From positions 879,503,220 through 879,567,219 of the forward strand of contig NC_081409.1 in assembly GCF_030272615.1 (NCBI RefSeq): a stretch of 64,000 nt of DNA, read 5' to 3'. Position numbers and translations under genes: made by a program. Shown here in pieces: positions 1-10,694 of the stretch. Source of the DNA: Cryptomeria japonica. Lineage: Eukaryota; Streptophyta; Pinopsida; Cupressales; Cupressaceae. Under the pieces are notes generated by a model. The model saw nothing but the letters and a program-made list of their open reading frames with translations. It ran no database searches and was not told where the DNA came from. Position 1 is the first letter of the stretch. Every line of letters begins with the position of its first letter.

Positions 1-683
1 ATATTGAGTTTATAGAAGGAAAATATAAGTCATACAACTGATAATGTCATGACTGCTATGGCCAAGAAACAGTTATGGTCAGTCTTTGTTACTGTTAAAC
101 TTTTGTGTTTCACAATTGCTGGTATTCTAAATAGGTTATTTTGATAGCTAAAGCAATGCATGGAGACCAAATTGTGTAACATCTTGTAAAATGTTAATAA
201 GTGAGGACATGATGATTAAATTCTCTTAATAGAAGAGACATTTTAGATATTGGTAGACCATGTTCCTGCATTTTGAGATATCTAATAATCTGTGGTATGA
301 TTGCATACTATCTCTAATAATAATAAAGGAGAGGATCACATGGCATTGAGGTAGCTTCTATATGCACTCAAAGCCAAACTATTTGTCCAACAAATTATAA
401 AGATTGAGCATACATGACTGAAATTTGTCTTAAAAGATCCTTGATTGTGATCAACATGTTCATGTTAGGATCCCAACGAGTCTTCCATAACAAAATGTGG
501 AATTTTTATTGTTTCCAATAATAAGTGTGAAAAGCTATTACAAAACTTTTGTATGCTTCTTAAATAATTCTCATTAGGCATTTCTAGGGAACGAGATATA
601 ATTTGATTAGGGAGTATATCTCTGATTGGGAGAAGAACTAGTTTCAACCACAGGTCCACGAAGTTTCTTGACAAGGGAACCCG
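1..683. other. Intergenic or intronic DNA, nothing recognised
   Basis: AT-rich sequence with no open frame of convincing quality, no repeat structure and no recognisable element terminus. Confidence 0.5.
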
Positions 684-1312
684 GGGATGGGTTTCAGGAA
701 CGTGGGGGTCAAGGGCCTAAATTTGGGGATGGCCGAGTGACGATAGCAGAGCAGTGTTGGGGGGCGGTGCTGATATACAAATTGAGGTGAATTGAAATCA
801 AGGCAAAATCTGCAATATAACATCTCTGTGAATTCCCAAGAAAGGAAAACTAGTTTTGATGAAGTTAAAGGTTGCAACTTGCAATCAGTATTTAATGGCA
901 TGTGCCATATAGCAAGTGACCTAGCTGCATCCCCAACAGAGGGGGCAGAGGTAGTGGTGTTTTGGGGGGATGTTTCCCCCAAGTCCCCAAGTCTTAGAAA
1001 TGTCCCATATTGGAGATGTAGGGATTTTTGGGGATGGTGGGGGACGGCGGTAGAGTGATTGGGGGGGCGGGCACTGACATACAAATTGAGGTGAATTGAA
1101 ATCTTCAAGGAAAAATCTGCAATGTAACATCTCTGTGAGTGCCCCATGAAAGACAAACTAGTTTTCACGAAGTTGAAGGTTACAATTAGTATGTAATGGC
1201 ATGTGCCATATAGCAAGTGACCCAGTGGCATACTGGGCAGAGGTGGTAGAGGTAGTGGTGCTGTGGGGCATGTTTCCCCCAAGTCCACAAGCCTTGGAAA
1301 TGTCCATTTAGT
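684..1312. repeat. Two-copy tandem duplication, unit about 302 bp, G-rich
   Basis: Three anchors recur at nearly constant offset: CTGATATACAAATTGAGG at 770 and its near copy at 1074 (304 bp), GGCATGTGCCATATAGC at 897 and 1198 (301 bp), and GTTTCCCCCAAGTCC at 972 and 1272 (300 bp). The copies are diverged and rich in G runs. The duplication is seen directly; what the unit derives from is unknown. Confidence 0.75.
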
Positions 1313-1493
1313 GGTTTCAACAGTTAAATAACTGCCAAGCATGGTCAAAGTTTCATGCATGGTTCTATGATAATCTTTTATGACATGAACTTTGGTTATG
1401 CACAAGAATTTTTAGCATTAAAATTATAAACGTTTTTGATAGTTCTGATACTTAATATAAGTACAGATCCAATAGCCAACAAGATGAGAGGGC

Positions 1494-1513
1494 GGGGGGG
1501 GGGGGGGGGGGGG
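1494..1513 (+). repeat. Poly-G tract, G20
   Basis: Twenty consecutive G residues inside the solo LTR, at the place where the sister LTR at 59342-59353 has G12. The length may be affected by sequencing or assembly error. Confidence 0.8.
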
Positions 1514-2557
1514 TGAATCATACAAACTTAATCATCCATAAAAACACCAGATTCAACCTCGGTAACATATATATTAGTCATATAACCAAAAATTGTCAAA
1601 CATGCAAACTCAAAAGCATATGAACAATATAAACCTCATAACACTAGATTTAACGTGGAAACCCAAATAGGGAAAAACCACTGTGAGATTTCGGATCCAC
1701 TAAGAAATATACTCTTCTAGAGTATGCTCGGTTAAAAACAAATCCTGTTAAAGATTACAAACACATTGCTAGATGTGACCCGGTTAAGGGATTTCCCTCA
1801 GATCTGTTAGGATCTTCACTTTGTTAGAAGTGACCTTGTCAAAGGATTTCAAACACTCAATCAGAATGTCACCTTGTTAGAGGATTTACATATAAGACTG
1901 TTAAGTCCACTCGGTTAAGAGATTTCCCGTCACTTTCACAAAATAACAGTAATACAATATGTCTGCAACTTCACATCTAAAATGCTAAAGCAGATTCCTA
2001 TTTGTTCAATACAATCTAGACATAGAACTAATCTTGTCTATCTGCTGGGCATCAATACTCTGTTATTCTAATAGGTCTTCAAGCTTCTCTGCTCGATTAT
2101 CACTATGTAGCATCCCTGTGCATACACTTGCACGCATACATTGTTTATCAATAGTTTCTATTTATAAACAATCTTGTAACCGCTTAATCTCCTTGATCAC
2201 ATTTCCCATGATCAATCATAGCCATCAGATCTTCAATCTTGTCCAGGTTCATTGTATCTTCCGATCTGAAAACGTTTTACCCCGTTTTGGAACTTGCACA
2301 TTCACCTTGGAACTTGTGTTAGGGTAATGCGGTTCAATCTGAGCTGTAGATCTTCTTGCCGACTTTCCATTGCCTTAGATTCACTTAACAAACTTCTTCC
2401 ACGGCTTGCCAATCATTGATCCGCTCTAGCTCATCAGCTTCTTTCATTAAATATCACATGTAAACATTTAATGCATTCTGTTATAGCTCGGTTACAACTC
2501 GGTGAATACTAAACTTCACTCGGTAGACATTTTGTCTTCATTAACTGACTGCGATAA

Positions 2558-2603
2558 CCTTAGGGTTTACCGACTAGGTTCCTTAGGGTTTACCGACTAG
2601 GTT
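2558..2603. repeat. Exact 23-bp tandem duplication
   Basis: CCTTAGGGTTTACCGACTAG followed by GTT occurs twice back to back (2558-2580 and 2581-2603) without a mismatch, inside the solo LTR. Confidence 0.9.
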
Positions 2604-3271
2604 CTTTGCTTGATAACATAGTATAGTATTAACCTTTGCATTTTACAACATATGTATGATGTTAAAACAATCTAAAACATCAAGATCTCATCATTGTCTA
2701 ACTCGGTAGTAGTTACCCATTGAATATCTTATCCCCTTATTCATCATATTCTTTCCTGTGTCTTTACCGACTTCTTTATAATCTTCATATCATACTTCTC
2801 AAGATATGGCGACATCATACTGAATTAGAAAATCAATTTCTTGACATCAATGACAAAATAATAATATCAAGATAGTAAAACATCTTTAATCAGTTATGTC
2901 CATAATCATCAACAACCTTCTCAATATCCTTATTGAAATGTCAACAATCTCTCATTGTCTGTTATAATGTAATATTGCCAACAGTTTTTGCATCACTGTT
3001 TTCCATGATGACTACACAATCAAGAAATAATTGCACCTATTACTTTTCTGTGTCATCTTTTATGTATGGTCTGACTGAAACTTGAGTATGCTAATGTTTG
3101 TGAGGATGTAAAACTACAACATCCTATGATTCAGCTCAATCGAATGGTTTTGGCTCAGATTGAAAGAGTCCCGACTGCTTTGTACATGGATCAAACAGTT
3201 GCCAAGTGTACAGTCACAAAAGTTGATGTATGGTCTGAACTCTGAGCTAATCTGATGTTGTGGAGCCTCTC

Positions 3272-3491
3272 TGAAATAATATTCGATTGTTATTAATAAC
3301 AAAATAGAGTAATAATCCTTATATAAGCAATTACAGAAGATCTTTCCATAACGGAAATGATTGAGAACTAAAGACAGAAAAGAAAGATTCTAAATACTAA
3401 CTGACTGACTTACAGAATAGAAAGTTACTAAAAACTAACTAAACGACTTAGATGACCATTATATGCTAAATATTACAATATTACTTTAATA
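3272..3491 (-). mobile_element. Small solo LTR, 220 bp, non-canonical termini
   Basis: Flanked by an exact duplication CTCTC (3267-3271 and 3492-3496). On the plus strand it starts TGAAATAAT and ends TTTAATA, so on its own (minus) strand it starts TATTAAAG and ends TTTCA. It is about the length of, and clearly related to, the two LTRs of the small element at 21432-23269, which fix the orientation through a primer binding site. CTTATATAAG in the middle is a likely TATA element. Confidence 0.85.
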
Positions 3492-4966
3492 CTCTCACCA
3501 TTTTTATGGCAGAGATCTTAGGGGGCAAACTCACATCACTAGTTTCTTTACTTTTATCAGCAGTTCTCAGCCTTGAGAGTTAGTGGAGGTTCAATGCAGT
3601 ATAGCCTGCCTTGTGGGATTGTCCAGTCTGCCCCCCTTAGCCCTTCCTTTCATTAACAAGTATTCTCAGACTTTGCATTGATACTTGTACATTGATTGAT
3701 GATAGTACTGTTTAGTCCTTCAATGCATTTCAGAATACAAATACCTGATGATTTTATTTTTTTGTTACTTGCCTGGGAGGTCTTCCTCTGCTTCCCCTGT
3801 TTTGTTGGTCCTTCCACACATTGATTTATACTTGAGCTTGTTTGAGGTTACTTTTTAAAGTAAGCTTCCGTGTGCATATTTCTTTGTTTTCTCTACTTTT
3901 CCTGCTTTATTTGATTTACTTCATGTTTTGGGCCTCATTTTGACTTGTAATGGCTAATGAGGGAGGGAAACATGGGCCCAAATTAAGAAATTAAAATTTA
4001 AAGGTTCAAAGTTTAACTCCACGACTGCTGAAATGATTTAGACCAATTCAGAACTTGTGGATTTGAACTAAGGTGATGAATAATTAGATGTGGAGATCAG
4101 ATTCAGATCTTGGGGATGAGTGATGATGGGATAGGCTAGGGTAAAGCTATTTTTCAACTCGTATGCAAAAAATGCCATCTTACACACAAGTTGATGCATA
4201 GAAGACAACATAGTCATCATGGGCCAATCACATCAGTTGCAGGAAGGATTGACAGAGAGCTGAAGGTTTTGCGAGTATTTGAATGACGTCTTCCAGTTTT
4301 GGAAACTATGGATATTGCCAGTAATTACATCCACAATGCATTTTGCGAACAAGATTCCAAACAAAGATTTGCTGTTTAAACTTGTGCTAGTTCTGTATAT
4401 TCCCAATCACGCGGCATTTTACTCTTAGTGATAGTCATGATGCTGCATTTGAATGATAACAAGAAATCTTGGTAATTTTCTTTAAATTTTTCTTTGTTTT
4501 GGCCGTTTCTAATGCTTGTCTGTCAACATAATATAAAGATCAGTCCCGCATTGATCTCTAACTTGTTTTCTGGATTCTGGATTTCCTTCATTAAGTAGTT
4601 CCAGGAAAATCCTTTCTGGGTTCATCATTAAGCTTATGGTGAATGCTATATATATAAATTATTGTTATGATATAATCTCAATTAGACTATGAATTTTGAG
4701 GTAACCTATCAAAAACAAAACCTTACGTGGCATGCCATAAAGGATTGAAGCTTGAACTTCATTGTTAATCTAGCTTAAAATCACAGAGCTATTTAAATAT
4801 ATGTATGGCATATTGAGCACGTAATGATATCTAAGATACTTTACTTTTGATCTCAGAATGATAGTGTAGACCTCAGTAAAGTTTGAATTACATTATTTCA
4901 GTAAAGTTTGGATTACTTCCATGTCCTAGGATCATTCATTGATATTGGTTGTATCTTTGGCCACAG
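3492..4966. other. No recognised feature
   Basis: Mixed AT-rich sequence upstream of the exon at 4967. I looked for a preceding exon of the same gene and did not find one, and I see no element boundary. Confidence 0.45.
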
Positions 4967-5031
4967 GTGGATATGTGTTGATGGAAGAAAAATTGCCACA
5001 CTATATTGTTCCTGATTTAACAGGATTCAAG
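4967..5031 (+). CDS. Single exon, mitochondrial ribosomal protein mL41 (MRP-L27 family) like
   Basis: A 65-bp segment lies between a good acceptor (CCACAG before 4967) and a good donor (GTATGT from 5032). Read with a split first glycine codon it gives YVLMEEKLPHYIVPDLTGFK, which resembles the conserved core of plant mitochondrial large-subunit protein mL41 (Pfam MRP-L27 type), where a Lys-Gly-Gly-Tyr stretch precedes and a Leu-Lys-Pro-Tyr stretch follows. The protein belongs to the mitoribosome large subunit. Neither neighbouring exon was found in the window, so this is either one exon of a gene with very long introns or an isolated pseudogene fragment. The intact frame and both splice signals favour a real exon. 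The family assignment rests on my recognition of a short peptide. Confidence 0.6.
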
Positions 5032-5398
5032 GTATGTCTTAAATTGGTTTCGTCCTTATATTATTGTGATTATAATGCCTTCTATTGGTTTCTTCCTTAA
5101 ATTATTGAATTAAAATTGCCAAGGTGTCGATGTAGTTAGTAAAATAATTCTATTAGTTTCAATTCTAGTTGTTATAGTCGGTTCTCGAAGTAAATGGTTG
5201 GAAGTTACCGACGGCTGGTAGTTCTTAGCAACTGTCAGTCACTATATATATTTATATTGTACATGAGAAACTACACAGCATTGAGCCATTGCAGGAAGGT
5301 AATCCTTCCCTGATACATGAGAAACCCATTGGATTAGCTGCAGATTCACCCACTCAGGAGGAAGATTCCAATAGTCTTGAGAAAATTACTATCTGATT

Positions 5399-5710
5399 AT
5401 GAAACCCGATCGAGTGCAACCCTTAGGTACCTTTTGGTGGTATGAACATGATTTGGAACCGATGGGTATGGTTATGCAGGAAGTGGCTGATATTGCTAAA
5501 CGATTAGATAGCACTCATTCCCCTCTGGTCTTGCAAGAGGCCCGACCCATCCTGAAGTTCATGGAGAAAGGATGTCAAGAGGAGTTCAATAGAATCTTCT
5601 TCTCCAAAGGATGGCCAATGAACCATACTCCTGAAATGAAAATAGAATGGCAACCTAATAGGATAGCACCTTCATTTGGGGTGAGAGATGCCAAGGCTCT
5701 AATATCATAG
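5399..5710 (+). pseudogene. Gag-like open frame fragment of the small LTR element
   Basis: A frame of 103 codons lying between the LTRs at 5125 and 6390. It contains a WWYEHD stretch near the start and a Trp-Pro-Met/Glu-Trp-Gln region near the end, and it is rich in charged residues. No zinc knuckle or protease motif is visible. Its only support is its position between LTRs and ordinary codon composition, so it is best described as the remnant of an element-encoded protein. A second short frame follows at 5894. Confidence 0.35.
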
Positions 5711-5893
5711 TATAGAGTCCATATTTCGGGAAGTGTTCTACTTCTATCTACTACAACACAATTTGGTTTCCTACTGTACACTTATGGAGTGTGGATGAGT
5801 CAGTACGGATTTAACAGCAGCCACGTGCTAAAGTAGATGAGCTCATCCAGAGATTTCAGGACCAGTTATCTTAGCAATCATGTCTCATAGAAG

Positions 5894-6100
5894 TTGAGAA
5901 GGCTAAGGTATAAAAGAACTTACTTAGAGGTTAACCAACTCTTGGACAGGATAAGCAGCTTGCAATTGCAGTTAGAAAATAAGAGGACCAAGTGCAAGTT
6001 GATTGAGGCTGTTCAATTGGTGAAGACCACTTGGGAATGCCAGCTGTTAGCAGTTAATCATTTGAAGCTTCAAATGAAGGAAGTATATAGGTTGCGCTAG
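5894..6100 (+). pseudogene. Coiled-coil-like fragment of the small LTR element
   Basis: A 68-codon frame with leucine/glutamine heptad-like spacing (NQLLDRISSLQLQLENK region) that would form a coiled coil. It lies downstream of the 5399 frame inside the same element and ends before the right LTR. Probably the C-terminal part of one original protein now broken by stops and frame changes. Confidence 0.3.
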
Positions 6101-6390
6101 AGCATCTCTCATCAGTTCACTCTGTCCTCATTAGTTTATAACTCCCCAATGATGTCTTCTCAACCACCCCTTCAGTAAGTTTTTAAGTTCGTTCTGTTCA
6201 GCTTTCCAATTTTGTTTTCAAGCCCTTTGGAAGGTGACTTTCTTTTTGGGGGCGTTGATGTAGTTAGCAAAATAATTCTATTAGTTTCAGTTGTAGTTTG
6301 GTTCTCAGATGTAAATGGTTGAAAGCAACTGATAGTTGGTAGTTCTTAGCAACCGTCATTCACTTTGTATATTAATGTTGTACACAAGAA

Positions 6391-7027
6391 CAAGGGACTG
6401 CATGCATGGAATTTTTCCAAATCAATTTTGTATAAGCTCATGATTATATATATCTAGAAATTTTTGTGTAATTGCTGTTATGAGTTCTTTTTAGTTTCTG
6501 CATTCATTATATTGTTTACGTTCTGATACTCAATAAAGTAGAATCAGGCAGTAATTGCTCGATGTATTAAAATTTGTGAAATTTGTTTGATCTGTAAACT
6601 CACAAAATTTGTAGAATTCAAGCTTTATAAAATTATTGTTACATTACTACTTGCTTAAACAAATGAGATACTTAAAAAGGTATGAATTATGTCAATAAAA
6701 TTAGAAATTTAACTTGCAAAAACAGAAATATGCAAGTTAATAAAACAAAAGATTTTATCTTGTAAATCCCACGAGGGAAAAACCAGCTTTATAGTGGCAA
6801 TTGCACTACTACTCTTTGTTTCAATTATTGGAAAGGAGATAGCACAACAAGTGGGTACAACAATGGTTGTCCTCTACAAGTTGGTCTATCCTCTACAAAC
6901 TAATGAACAACTGGATTCCTCTAATTCCATCGAATGCACTCATATCCATCCTGTGCCTAGGGAGAAACCTCTTGAAGCTAGAAGTCGAAAGGATGGCAAG
7001 TTGTTTCATTTCTGAATTTTCAACAGT
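6391..7027. other. No recognised feature
   Basis: AT-rich spacer between the small LTR element and unit C. A short GGGAAAAACCA motif at about 6775 is reminiscent of the 1.5-kb solo LTRs but is too short to call. Confidence 0.4.
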
Positions 7028-7057
7028 GGGGTTGTGTTGTGACGTTTTCACACATCG

Positions 7058-7074
7058 CCCCATTGCAAATGGGG
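7058..7074 (+). repeat. Terminal hairpin of unit A
   Basis: CCCCATT and AATGGGG form a perfect 7-bp stem around a 3-nt loop, 23 bp from the 5' end of the unit. The same hairpin is at the same place in C, D, E and H; F keeps the stem with a different 2-nt loop (AG), while B has mismatches. Confidence 0.8.
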
Positions 7075-7439
7075 ACCCTTGCTTTTTTTTGCTTTTTAGG
7101 GTTTGTTCTTTGGGTTTTTTTAGGGTTTTGTTAGTTAGCCTTTGCATTTTGAATGCTGTCGGGGAGATCAATAGGGTAGCAAGTCCGGCTTGAGTGAGGT
7201 CCTGATCCTGAAATTTGGCTAAGTTTGGAATGTCCTGATCCTGAAATTTGACTAAGTCTGGAAACTGAAAAACCTCAAAAAACTAGATTTTGCAATATAA
7301 CTCTTGGAGGTCTGAAACCACTCTCAAACATCCTGAAAGTATATATGGAATATAACTTAAAGTATAAGAAAGAAGAAACATAGAAGGAAATGTCACTTAT
7401 ACTAAATTTATCCTGATAGAGAGTTCGAAAAGTCAAATT

Positions 7440-9277
7440 TCGCTCCTGTCCTTCACTGAGGATCCAGAGCGAATTTCGCTCCTGTCCCTCCCAGGAGGAC
7501 CAAGGCGAAGCGCTCCTGTCCCTCACCAAGGGTCCAAAGCGATAATACTTATTTGAGCCATTCCTGACCTTGTTTGGACGAATCGAGACATCAAAGGCAT
7601 GGTGAAGGACGAAATGAGCATGATAGAGCATCCAGACTTGATAAAAAACAATGAAATGATGAAGTTTTTGGCCTAGAAGGTCAAATTCGCTCCTGTCCCT
7701 TACTGAAGGACCAGAGCGATTTTATTCATATGCACATTTTTAGACCTTGTTTGGACATTAACTTTTATTCATAGCATGAGGCAGGATGATATCTTCCTTA
7801 GCCAAGACATTTTTTGATGAAAATTGTAACAATTTGGCCTAGAGAGCAAATTTCGCTCCTGTCCCTCAGTGAAGGACCGAAGCTTAAAATCAAATATTGC
7901 TTTGTCCTTGCAGGATTTTAATGATTTGACGATTTGAAGAGGTCCAAGGAGATGCATTTTACCAAATGAATATAACTTGAAGTGCCGTCGTGAAGAAAAA
8001 TGAACCAAAATGCAAAAATCTCTCCTGTCCCTCAGTCAGGGACCAGGGCGAAGTTCTTTGTAGCTCCCGTCCCTCTCTCAGGGACCAGAGCGAAATTCTT
8101 CATATGGCACGTTCTGGGCAAAGATCAAGCAAGTCTTAAGTTCGAAGGCAAGAAAAGATATGAGTTAAATACATTGAAGATAATTTTTGAAGTTAACAAG
8201 GTGAGATGAAGCCTACAGGACCAATATCGCTCCTGTCCCTCTCCAAGGGACCAGGGCGATATGATGATTATATTGCCGTTCCTCCAAATTTAAGACACTC
8301 CAAGGCGAAGAACAAGGTGGCAAGGGCGTTTCGAAGCATCCCCATCAAGCACAAAGTATCAAAGGTCGCTAACTTTGAAAGATTTGCACTTAAATACCTA
8401 GGTTCGCTCCTGTCCCTCAGGAAGGGACCAGAGCGATATTGTCTATAGTTGCTAAATCTCTCAAAAATCACGTTAGGTCAAGGTTTTGCAAGGTGGTAAA
8501 AGATCCAAGGCATGATTAGAAGATGATATTCAAAGGTTTCAAACGTTAAACGATCATCAAATTGAACAAAGAGGCTATATCGCTCCTGTCCCTCTCCAAG
8601 GGACCAGGGCGATTTGCATAGGATCCTTCATTTTCCTTTAAATGCATGTCAAGGTAAGTTCACACAAGGTCAAGGACGTCCTTTAAGAGGCAATGAACGA
8701 GGAACCAAGGTTGAAAGATAACGCGATTTGGCTATAGCTTCAAGATCGCTCCTGTCCCTCTCCAAGGGACAAGGGCGATGATCCTTCCAACATCTAAATG
8801 CCTTGTAAAAATCAAGTGGAACAAGCGTGGAGTGAAGAAACAATGTTATTATTCACCTTATGATGGAAATTTGAAATCAAAGATGCAAGATTAAGGAGAA
8901 AACACTAGGATCGCTCCTGTCCCTCTCCAAAGGACCAGGGCGATATTTGCCAAAGCACTTATTTTCCTTCGAAGATCATGACAAAACAAACTTGCAAAGG
9001 GTTCAAAGCGTTGTTTGAAAGAAAATAAAGGAGAAGTTGATATCAAGAACGGAGAATTTCAAGTGAAAACATGAAGATCGCTCCTGTCCCTCTCCAAGGG
9101 ACCAGGGCGATAATGGTTATAAGAGACATTTGTTCACACAAGCAAGACACTCAAGTTCGAAAATCCTAGCGAAAATGGCAAATTCAACGTGGAGATGAAG
9201 ATTTTGGACGTAAAAAATGCAAGGATCAAGACCAAGTTGATGGATCGCTCCTGTCCCTCAGTCAGGGACCAGGGCGA
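7440..9277 (+). repeat. Array of 14 palindromes in unit A, about 166/176-bp period
   Basis: Each core is about 33 bp: left arm TCGCTCCTGTCCCT, a 5-nt loop such as CTCCA, right arm AGGGACCAGGGCGA or AGGGACCAGAGCGA. The arms pair except for two central positions. Starts are at 7440, 7476, 7510, 7687, 7853, 8019, 8061, 8227, 8404, 8580, 8746, 8911, 9078 and 9245. Spacings are 36, 34, 177, 166, 166, 42, 166, 177, 176, 166, 165, 167 and 167. The spacers are diverged relatives of each other, with recurring AAGGNNAAGG-like and GAAGAT-like words, so this is a degenerate satellite whose palindrome is far better conserved than the rest. Confidence 0.92.
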
Positions 9278-9617
9278 TGAGGTTTGTACTCTTCCCAATT
9301 CTCCAATTTTGGCGCTCAAACACATTTTTGAATTTATTTAAATGCTAGAAAATTCGATAAGTTTGAAAATCCAATTAAAATGGCATTTAAAATTTGCGCT
9401 TGGTATTAATTAATTATTTTGTCTTGTAAGAAAATCGAATTTATTAATTTATAAACGAAGGCATTTAATAATTAATTATTAATTTAATAAAAAATCAAAG
9501 GGAGCGCTTGGTATTTTATTGTTTTATGAAGGTCGGCCCTTGTTATTTATTAAAAATCGTTTAAAATTGCTTTATTTTTACAAAAGTCAGCCTATATGAT
9601 AGTGGGTGGTGTAAGCG

Positions 9618-10147
9618 CCTATAAAGGAGGTAAGAATTTTCATTTTTTCATCATCATTTTTTACCATCTACAATCAAGTGCGATTTGAAGAAGACAAAGG
9701 AGTAGCGCGAATTGTGTGTTAGAGGAGCGAATTTCATTCCAAGCAAGGGAGTACGAACTTGAAGTTTCAAGTTAGGCGAACTTGCCAAGGACATTGAAGA
9801 GCACATCAAAGATATCCCCAAGGGTGGCGAATTGACAAAGAGGACGTTCATTATCCTTCAAGATCACGTTGAAGCCATCAAATTTTGATTTTTGCCTAGG
9901 CGAATTCCTTTATTTTGGCATTCTAGTGTTAGCTCTCAAGAGAGGTATGGCGATATGGATTTATTGTTTTGATTTTGAACGTTGATCGTCATAGCTTAAA
10001 TTTTGAATTTTGAAATTTTGAATTCCAGTAGCCCAATCGTTTTTTAGGAAATGATAATTCAAGGACTAATCATGAAGTTTCCTAAAATTAATTTAATCTA
10101 TGCTATTCATTGCAAAATCATGTTTCTAATTTTGAAATGTTGTGTAG
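9618..10147 (+). promoter_or_regulatory. Internal promoter, leader and intron of unit A
   Basis: A TATA box (CCTATAAAGG, about 9618-9627) follows the paired motif AAGTCGGCC-like / GGTCGGCCC found upstream in the related units. The leader runs to a donor AGAG/GTATGG (intron from 9945) and an acceptor TTGTGTAG ending at 10147, giving a 203-bp intron. Exon 2 begins GCATCAAATGG, as in unit F where the same junction leads into the coding region. In A the coding region is missing and only about 460 bp separate the acceptor from the telo-box. Confidence 0.65.
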
Positions 10148-10604
10148 GCATCAAATGGAGATCTCATCAAGGAAAATCAAGTCAGATCAAGGACGGTCTT
10201 CGCTGGGACGATCAAGCAAAGACAAGGGCGACCTCTTCAAATCCAGCATTCCCAAGGCGAGGTACATCAATCATCCTGCACATCAAGGACACAAGGAGTT
10301 AGAACAAGGGCTCGTTGAAGAAGCAAATAATTTTAGAAGAATTAATCAAAGATAACTTCTCAACGCTACTAAATTGAGTATCAACCAAGTGTCAGACGAG
10401 GTGGCATCCTAGTCATCACGTCTCCAATCAGTGAGGTCCACCTCAGCATGTCCAGATTCAATGTACTTAACTCATGGAAGGTGGCACAAACTCCGATGTA
10501 CCTACCCCGGCTATCCATTGGTCGATTTTTCTAGAAGGGACATGTGTCCAAGCAATACAATTTTGTCATTGGTCAAGCATTAAATGTTATGTAATGGTTG
10601 TAAC

Positions 10605-10694
10605 AAACCCTAATTAGGGTTTTCATTGTTGAATCTTGGCCATTGATCTTGAATTGATCTAAGCCATCAAATTGTATTGTGGGCACTATATAAG
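10605..10694 (+). promoter_or_regulatory. Telo-box palindrome plus TATA box, unit A
   Basis: AAACCCTAATTAGGGTTT at 10605-10622 is a perfect palindrome made of two opposed telo-boxes. CTATATAAG follows at 10687. The TATA box is about 0.88 kb from the unit's 3' end, as expected for the U3/R border of a long LTR with a long U5. Confidence 0.75.

Larger units (their letters stand above)
1437..2983. mobile_element. Solo LTR, 1.55 kb (family shared with 59311-60818)
   Basis: The segment starts TGATAG, ends GCCAACA, and is flanked by an exact 5-bp duplication GTTTT (1432-1436 and 2984-2988). A related 1.51-kb copy with its own duplication lies at 59311-60818. Shared marks are a long G run near the left end, a GTGG...CCAC core enclosing CCCAAATAGGG (1655-1681), and dispersed short motifs of the type CGGTTAAGGGATTT and GTTAGGA. 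With only one copy and a perfect duplication, a solo LTR left by recombination is the simplest reading. Orientation is not determined. Confidence 0.75.
5125..6390 (+). mobile_element. Small non-autonomous LTR retrotransposon, about 1.27 kb
   Basis: Two direct repeats of about 140 bp, 5125-5269 and 6253-6390, share GATGTAGTTAG, AATAATTCTATTAGTTTCA and GGTAGTTCTTAGCAAC. An exact 5-bp duplication CAAGG lies outside them (5120-5124 and 6391-6395). A G-rich tract precedes the right repeat and could be the polypurine tract. The internal 980 bp has two short open frames and no polymerase. I could not see a convincing primer binding site, and the ends are not clean TG...CA, so the exact ends are tentative. 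Confidence 0.6.

Noticed and set aside
644-1405. 253-codon minus-strand frame
   Set aside because: It runs through the G-rich 302-bp tandem duplication, is proline-rich from reading C runs, and has no protein-like domain. The frame is a by-product of composition.
1494-1513. G20 tract as a functional G-quadruplex
   Set aside because: A single homopolymer run is prone to sequencing error, and the sister LTR has only twelve G. There is no other supporting structure apart from the inverted repeat at the second copy.
7440-9277. CRISPR-like look of the palindrome arrays (33-bp repeat, regular spacers)
   Set aside because: The spacers are diverged copies of one another and about 130 bp long, the sequence lies in a eukaryotic retroelement, and there are no cas-like genes. 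It is a degenerate satellite with a conserved core.
10605-10622. Interstitial telomeric repeat
   Set aside because: There is only one facing pair of CCCTAA-type units, not a tandem telomere array. It is better described as a promoter telo-box palindrome.
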